In this document: positions 58,921-64,000 of the stretch, piece after piece
Position numbering within the stretch: position 1 is the first letter of the stretch
How the letters are laid out: each line of letters opens with the position of its first letter
Assembly (NCBI GenBank): GCA_038496445.1
Contig: JALMLS010000502.1
Span: 1 to 64,000, forward strand
Direction: 5' to 3'
Origin: Trichosphaerium sp. ATCC 40318
Lineage: Eukaryota > Discosea > Flabellinia > Trichosidae
Length of the DNA stretch: 64,000 nucleotides
The notes under the pieces: generated by a model
Seen by the model: only the letters and a program-made list of their open reading frames with translations
Told to the model about the DNA's origin: nothing
Database searches by the model: none
Made by a program: the position numbers and the translations under genes

Positions 58921-59271
58921 ATTGTAAAAAGAGGCTTAGTCAAAGTAAAATTTGTTCTGCAATATGTCTTCGTTGTTAACAATGAATTGCATGCTAGTGA
59001 TTTATGTACGATACCATATACTCGTTTTCACCTTAGAAGCACAAAACAGTGTTCAGTAAGACATAAACGTGGCTGTGTTGGAAATTCTTTTCGAGGCGAA
59101 ATTTTTTGGTGTTTCAGTTAATCTTTGCATGTGACACGTGAAAAATATTACGCTATATTGGTTATTGTAATAGATATTATTGTACACTGCATGTATTTGA
59201 TGGACCACGTGAGTTCAGAAATAGAAAAGCAAAACGATCTTCATTTTCGGGAGATGCATTCACCTATTCAA
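58921..59271. other. Convergent intergenic region, no gene seen
   Basis: 3' ends of the C2H2 gene and the dioxygenase gene. CACGTG near 59135 and 59205. Confidence 0.45.
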
Positions 59272-60464
59272 TTAATTACTTCGTACTGACATTTCACAGT
59301 TACTATTTTTAAATATTATTTGTACCTCATGATAAAGTATATTTGGATCGAAGAATATAGCAGTTCCAGGTTCATTGGCAAACTGTACAAAGTGAACAAA
59401 AGTTAAAAAGTCATGACTTAAAAAAAAAGACTGTTTTCATTCTCGTACTTTAATATTAAGGTTTGTCAACTTGACATTCCCACCACTTGACCAATTACCA
59501 GCGTACATAATAGTAGGCAAGAAGTAGAAGCATTCATTATCATAATGAGCACGTTGGTCATCACAATTTTCTCCAAAAATGACATCTGTATACATTCCAA
59601 AAATGTACTTAGGATCTTTACCACCATGATACCTTTCAAACAAAAACTCAACATCAACAGCCATAAACACAAGCTTTATCACTTACTTGCGAGCAACACT
59701 AGATTTATGTTTTGCTATACGTTCATGTACAGACGTCATCCAAGGAAACACAGAAGTCCACGTGTTTTCAACAATTTTATAAACGTCATCTTGCACATTA
59801 GAATCATAAGCAGTGTCTTCTACAAGGTCGTATACATCATCAGGCATATCTAAGATATGACCAATGGTCTCTGCACCATCTAACGATTGGGAAACACGCT
59901 TTAGAGTGGTGAAGGGGCCGTCGCTGTGTCAGATGTCAATTTGGTAGAAAACAATTACTAGGGGTATTTTACGCACGGAGACAGTGTATAGGGTAGCTTG
60001 TCGCTAATGTTGGCCCATTTTGAGTCGTTTTTATCGTTAATTGTTATGTACAGAGTTTTATTGAGCTCTGAACGCGTTATGATATCGTCTTAGTACGAAA
60101 GGCAGTATTACCTGATGGAATTAGCTTTGTGGTTCCTTGTTGTCTCTTTAGCTCTGAAACGATCCTCTGCTCCTCTAATTCGCATGTACTGCATCGTTTG
60201 TGTGAGTGTCTCGTTTTAATTCGCTTGCTTAGGGCTCTGTTGGCAATAGTTCTTGAAAACAGCATGCTCGGGTGAAATACATGTACCTTGCATACGTTTC
60301 GGTTGAACTGAACTTACTTTGCGGTTTACATTGAAAATTGCGAGTTTTTCAGTTTTTTTGAGCTGGTGCCACAACAGCACGAAACTCACCCCTTCTGGGT
60401 CTTCAAATACCTCGATGCATAGGATCACGGCCACTGGCAACCCTTTGTACGCAATATCAAGCAT
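59272..60464 (-). CDS. TET/JBP-like 2-oxoglutarate dioxygenase (tentative)
   Basis: The start is ATG 60464 (MLDIAYKGLPVAVILCIEVF), followed by WHQLKKTEKLAIFNVNRKVS. A GC-AG intron (60252-60291) leads to a basic exon (ANRALSKRIKTRHSHKRCST), then TLYITINDKNDSKWANIS, HILDMPDDVYDLVEDTAY and WTSVFPWMTSVHERIAKH. The C-terminal exons hold the oxygenase core: DQRAHYDNECFYFLPTIMYA with an HxD motif, GNWSSGGNVKLTNLNI and ANEPGTAIFFDPNILYHEVQ with the distal His. The order HxD, G-x-F/W-x-GG, PGxxxxF, HEV matches TET/JBP-like enzymes of fungi and protists, which oxidise bases; prolyl hydroxylase-like families are an alternative. The Arg expected after HEV is not clear; the 3' end may have one more exon. 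Stop at 59272. Confidence 0.5.
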
Positions 60465-60496
60465 TTTTGCTTTTAGGCGACTGTGAGGATCTTGAA
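60465..60496. promoter_or_regulatory. Very short divergent start region
   Basis: Only 32 bp separate the proposed ATGs of the dioxygenase (60464, minus) and the helicase (60497, plus). Transcripts must overlap or start within the coding ends, or the true first exon of one gene lies elsewhere. Confidence 0.35.
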
Positions 60497-62930
60497 ATGC
60501 CACAAAAGGAACCGATTGCTTCAATAAGCAACGCAACAGTGAAAAGATAGCTTATTCAGTTTAGTAAAAAAGCCTTGGAAGTTCAGAAGGAACTCAAAGA
60601 GTGGGTGTTGCGTAAAAAAGGCCATGCAGTCATTAAAGCAGGAGCTGGAGCAGGAAAAACAACAACACTCCTTAACAGTACGCTATACCGTCATTTACGC
60701 TTACAACACTCCTAAATCGCTCGTTTCTACGCTAAAACTAAAATGTCAATGAACTAAAGCATTATTTCCTCAAACCGCTTTTAATTACCCTTAAACATAC
60801 TACAGTCGCAAAAGAATGGAATAGCGATGGATTATGGCTTGTATACAACAGAGACAGAGCTAATAGAACGAAATTCTCTTTAAAAAACGATAAAATCGCT
60901 GTAAAGACATTTCACGAGGCTGGTAAATCAGTTCTTATCAAAAACAAGATTCTTACAGAAAATCAAAAAATTAATGACAAGAAAAGACAACAGATTTTAT
61001 ATGATATATTGGACCTTAATAACCAAGAGGTTGATGGATTTGTTGAACCTATACAATATTTGACAGCAGATAGACATTATCAGTACCTTCAGAACAATGC
61101 TATTCGAGGAGAGATGGACAAAGACGAGACAATAAATCAACTTGAATTGCACGTGGATTTTTTTTTCTTTGTTTTTCTTCTTTGAATGAGTATTTTTATT
61201 TGTTTTCTTCTCTGTTCTCTGATAGGTTACCTGTATTTATTTAATTCTTATGGTCGCTTAGGATTGGTGCTGATCTTAATGAAATTAATGTTGATGATCA
61301 TGTTGATATAATGCAAGAGCTCATGCAACGTGCAACAGACTTTGATACATATGGTTATGATTTCGGTGATATGATTTGGTTACCTTCTATTCTTGATGTA
61401 GAGTTTCCAAAGCCTGCGCTTGTTATTGTTGATGAGTTACAAGATGCCAACTTCTCACAGATGTTCCTCGTTAAGAAGGTAATAGATTCACTGCTCTAGT
61501 GCAACCCTTTTTGTTGTGAAACAATTAAAAAATGTTTCGTTTAGACTGTTGGCGATAGTGGTATTTGTGTTGCCGCTGGTGACCCTTATCAAGATATTAA
61601 CGGTCATCAAGACTCTGATTTGTGTAATGGGTTTAAAGAATTGCAAGGGTTGACTACATCAAGCGGTTTAGAAGTCAAGGTATGGTCATTGTATAAATTT
61701 TGGTTTTGTTAATGTTGTGCTTCGCTTGCTTTAGGAGTTTAAATACAATCAGTCTTTCAGATGCGGTAAGGGTATGCTTACGGCTAAAGGGATAAACTCT
61801 GAACTCATTGCGAATCCAGAGCGTACTTGTAAGAATTTATTGGTTAAACTTTTTTTAATTTTGCGTATAGTCAAGGAGAAGATATGGCCAGAAGTTGGAC
61901 TTTTCTTGGAGGAGGTTAAACCAGGTGACTTGTTATTATCAGGAAAAAATCATACACTGCTTAAGCATGCAGCATTACTGGTAGCAGAGCATGGTATAAA
62001 TGTACGGTGGTCGTAAACAGCAAAGATTTCGAGAAACAAACAAAAAAACCCCCAAACAATCTTTTTCTTATGTCATAAAATAGGTCGTACTGAACGGATA
62101 CTCTGATCAACTATCTAAATTCGTACCATATTATCTAAGTACATTATATGAGAACGAAGGTGAAATCAAGGAAGCACAGCGTATGGTATGGTAGTTAAAG
62201 CGTCTTACCACGTGATAATCACGTGCTAATAATTTTTTTGTAAACAGATCGTCGAAGAAGCTGCTGTTAATAATGACGAAGTTAAACATAAAACTGGTAA
62301 CGTTCAGTTATGCGCTCTAGCTATTATTCTTCATTGGACAAAACAAAGATTAATGTTTGATCAAATGAAGGATAAGTGGGCCATTATTTCTGAAAAGAAA
62401 CCTGTAGTGTGCGTTTCCATACAAGACTTTGTTTGTCTTATTTATTTTCTTACTTTTTTTTCCAGATTGTCAACAATACATTCCTGTAAAGGTATGGAGA
62501 GTGATCGGGTTTATATTATCCCAGAAAAGTGCGACGAACACAAACAGTTTTATATACCAAGGTAACAAACTAAGCCAATTTCTTTACCTATGTTGGGCTA
62601 ATTTTTTTTGTTAAAGAATGCCTGGCTTTCGTTTCTGGCAAAAGACCCGAGAAGTGTACCAACTAGAAAAACAGTGTCTAGCCTATGTTGCAGCAACTAG
62701 AGCAAAGGAGCGCCTCATTTGGGTTGGCAACGCATACACCGAAACTGTAATAGGTACACGACGTTTTGTTTGTTTTTTTTTGGGTTGGTTTTTATGTTTT
62801 TCTTGAGAACTACTTCTGAATAATTTCGTAATTAATACCAATTGTCTCTTCACATCATTTATTAAAAATTGTTTTAGACGTACCAGATGGATTTTGTCCC
62901 GAAGAAGAAGATTACGCTGAAGACCAATAA
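60497..62930 (+). CDS. SF1A helicase, UvrD/PcrA type
   Basis: ATG 60497 (MPQKEPIASISNAT) splices through a possible 21-nt intron to FSKKALEVQKELKEWVLRKK. The helicase motifs are in order: I AVIKAGAGAGKTTT; Ia around ITLKHTTVAKEWN; II ALVIVDELQDANFSQ; III CVAAGDPYQDINGH; IV FKYNQSFRCGKGM; V STIHSCKGMESDRVYII; VI CLAYVAATRAKERLIWVGN. Motif V with Cys-Lys-Gly and motif VI with the Arg finger are standard for UvrD-like 3'-5' DNA helicases. The stop is at 62930 after an acidic tail (CPEEEDYAEDQ). The length, about 600 residues, lacks room for a large 2B domain. Eukaryotic nuclear UvrD homologues (Srs2, FBH1) differ; this one looks closer to the small bacterial-, phage- or mobile-element-type proteins found in protists. 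Confidence 0.85.
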
Positions 62931-64000
62931 AAAAAAAAAACAGAAAAAAATAAAAATTCAACAAGAAAAATTAATACGAGCTCGAGTATTGTCAGCTTCC
63001 TTTTTAAAGAATAACTTCTCCTTTTTGATGATTGTAATATTAACATACTTGGTATTTTCCCTTATTGTGCCAGTACTAATTGGGAACGAGCACTATACCA
63101 GTAACATGCACTCTCTTTTGTATCAGAAAATGTGGTAAATCAAACACAGTTTATAGGTGTTCAGAAGCCACGTTATTAATAATACTCTCCACACAAGTAC
63201 AGCTGATTTAGTTATCAAGGGTATTCTATCATCTTTGTTCGTGAAATTAATAAAATAACGTAAGAAATCACTAATTTTGTTGAGAAAAAAGTAGGTACTT
63301 TGCCCAAAGGTTTTTTTTTGAAAAGGGTAAAAAGGCTTGGTCCAATAGGCGTTGGATAAAGAAAAAACATCCTAAAGGGGACTTTAAGTTACAATTAACT
63401 CTACATCACTTTCTGGTTTATGGATAATTAGCTTTAAAAACCACACTGAAAGCGTCCTTATTATTCTCACTCGCATTCATGTTATTTTGAAAAAAGTGTG
63501 CCTTCTTAAGCACAGTTTATCGAACCTGAACCACCATAATACGAATAGAGCGATACTAAAACGTGACTTTAAAACCTATTATTAAAGCTCCATGCTTAAT
63601 GGTGGAGCTTAGGTGGCTTTAAAACGCAGCTATTACACGGAGAATTTAATACCGCTTATTTTGTATTGATTTGAACGAGGTAACACGGGTATCAAAACAA
63701 CAAACTCGCTCGTCACGTGACAACAGAAATTCGTCATGACTGTATTATGTAGCTACAAAACTATCTTGTGGTACGTATAAACAAAGTATATATAACCCCG
63801 GAATGTTACAGGAGGGGTTAAATATCGAAAAAGCCTCCAATCATTATTTATTATTTTTTCTTATTTTCAGACCACTCTACGATAACCAGTAAATCATTCT
63901 GGTTGTTTTAGTATTTTATGGAAACGATGTGTGTTCTCGGAGTCCCAAAACACCTATTGCTTTTGTATTCGTTTTTTTTTTTTCGACGAGCATTACGACC
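62931..64000. other. Right end, no gene seen
   Basis: AT-rich sequence with only short frames. It contains the 3' flank of the helicase gene, a CACGTG at about 63714 and many stop codons in all frames. No RNA gene was recognised. Confidence 0.5.

Noticed and set aside
1-64000. CRISPR arrays, bacterial operons, rRNA genes
   Set aside because: No regularly spaced identical repeats, no Shine-Dalgarno-type gene packing and no rRNA core sequences were seen; the introns mark a eukaryotic nuclear genome.

Overview
The window is nuclear DNA of a free-living unicellular eukaryote. G+C is roughly 37-40 percent by eye, and about 34 genes lie in 64 kb on both strands. Most genes are split by short introns of about 40-120 nt, with donors mostly GTACGT, GTAAGT or GTATGT. 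A kinase-SH2 gene of the SHK type, Integrator subunit 2, a receptor-like pseudokinase, a cation-dependent mannose-6-phosphate-receptor homologue and a FYVE protein fit an amoebozoan-like protist. I cannot name the species.

Layout. 1-1.1 kb: start of a receptor with a bacterial-type amino-acid-binding ectodomain (minus, runs off the edge), then a tRNA-like element whose 3' half precedes its 5' half. 2.2-10.1 kb (minus): SHK-type kinase, a fusion of a calcium-sensor EF-hand module with an inositol polyphosphate kinase, and the U5 snRNP protein CD2BP2. 11.1 kb: small HNH-like zinc protein. 12.0-19.8 kb: NOP14 (minus) and INTS2 (plus), divergent. 20.2-23.8 kb: small unknown genes. 23.9-28.0 kb: purple acid phosphatase (minus) and a fusion of an extended SDR with a CPBP intramembrane protease (plus). 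28.3-29.4 kb: MORN-variant protein of a type common in marseilleviruses. 29.7-30.5 kb: ribosomal protein eL20. 31.5-34.8 kb: FYVE protein with an 11-nt exon, then a receptor-like pseudokinase (minus). 35.4-41.2 kb: oxysterol-binding protein with the order ORD-PH-TM, then a divergent actin-related protein. 41.3-45.2 kb (minus): secreted glycoside hydrolase and a SAP-like nuclear protein. 45.6-49.5 kb: C2 protein and seven-TM protein. 49.9-51.1 kb (minus): PhyH-family dioxygenase and an unknown single-exon gene. 51.3-56.0 kb: two related mucin-like surface proteins (minus) on either side of the M6P-receptor homologue (plus). 57.4-58.9 kb: C2H2 protein. 59.3-62.9 kb: a TET/JBP-like dioxygenase (minus) and a UvrD-type helicase (plus) that share a start region of about 30 bp. 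The last kilobase shows no gene.

Housekeeping functions (splicing, snRNA processing, ribosome biogenesis, translation) are mixed with signalling, lipid-transfer and secretory-pathway genes, as in a compact protist genome. The sequence-level oddities are strong enrichment of the palindrome CACGTG, several GC-AG introns with GCACGT donors, and the permuted tRNA-like element. Exon structures were built by eye from reading frames, splice signals and family conservation, so gene ends and some junctions may be off by a few bases or a small exon.
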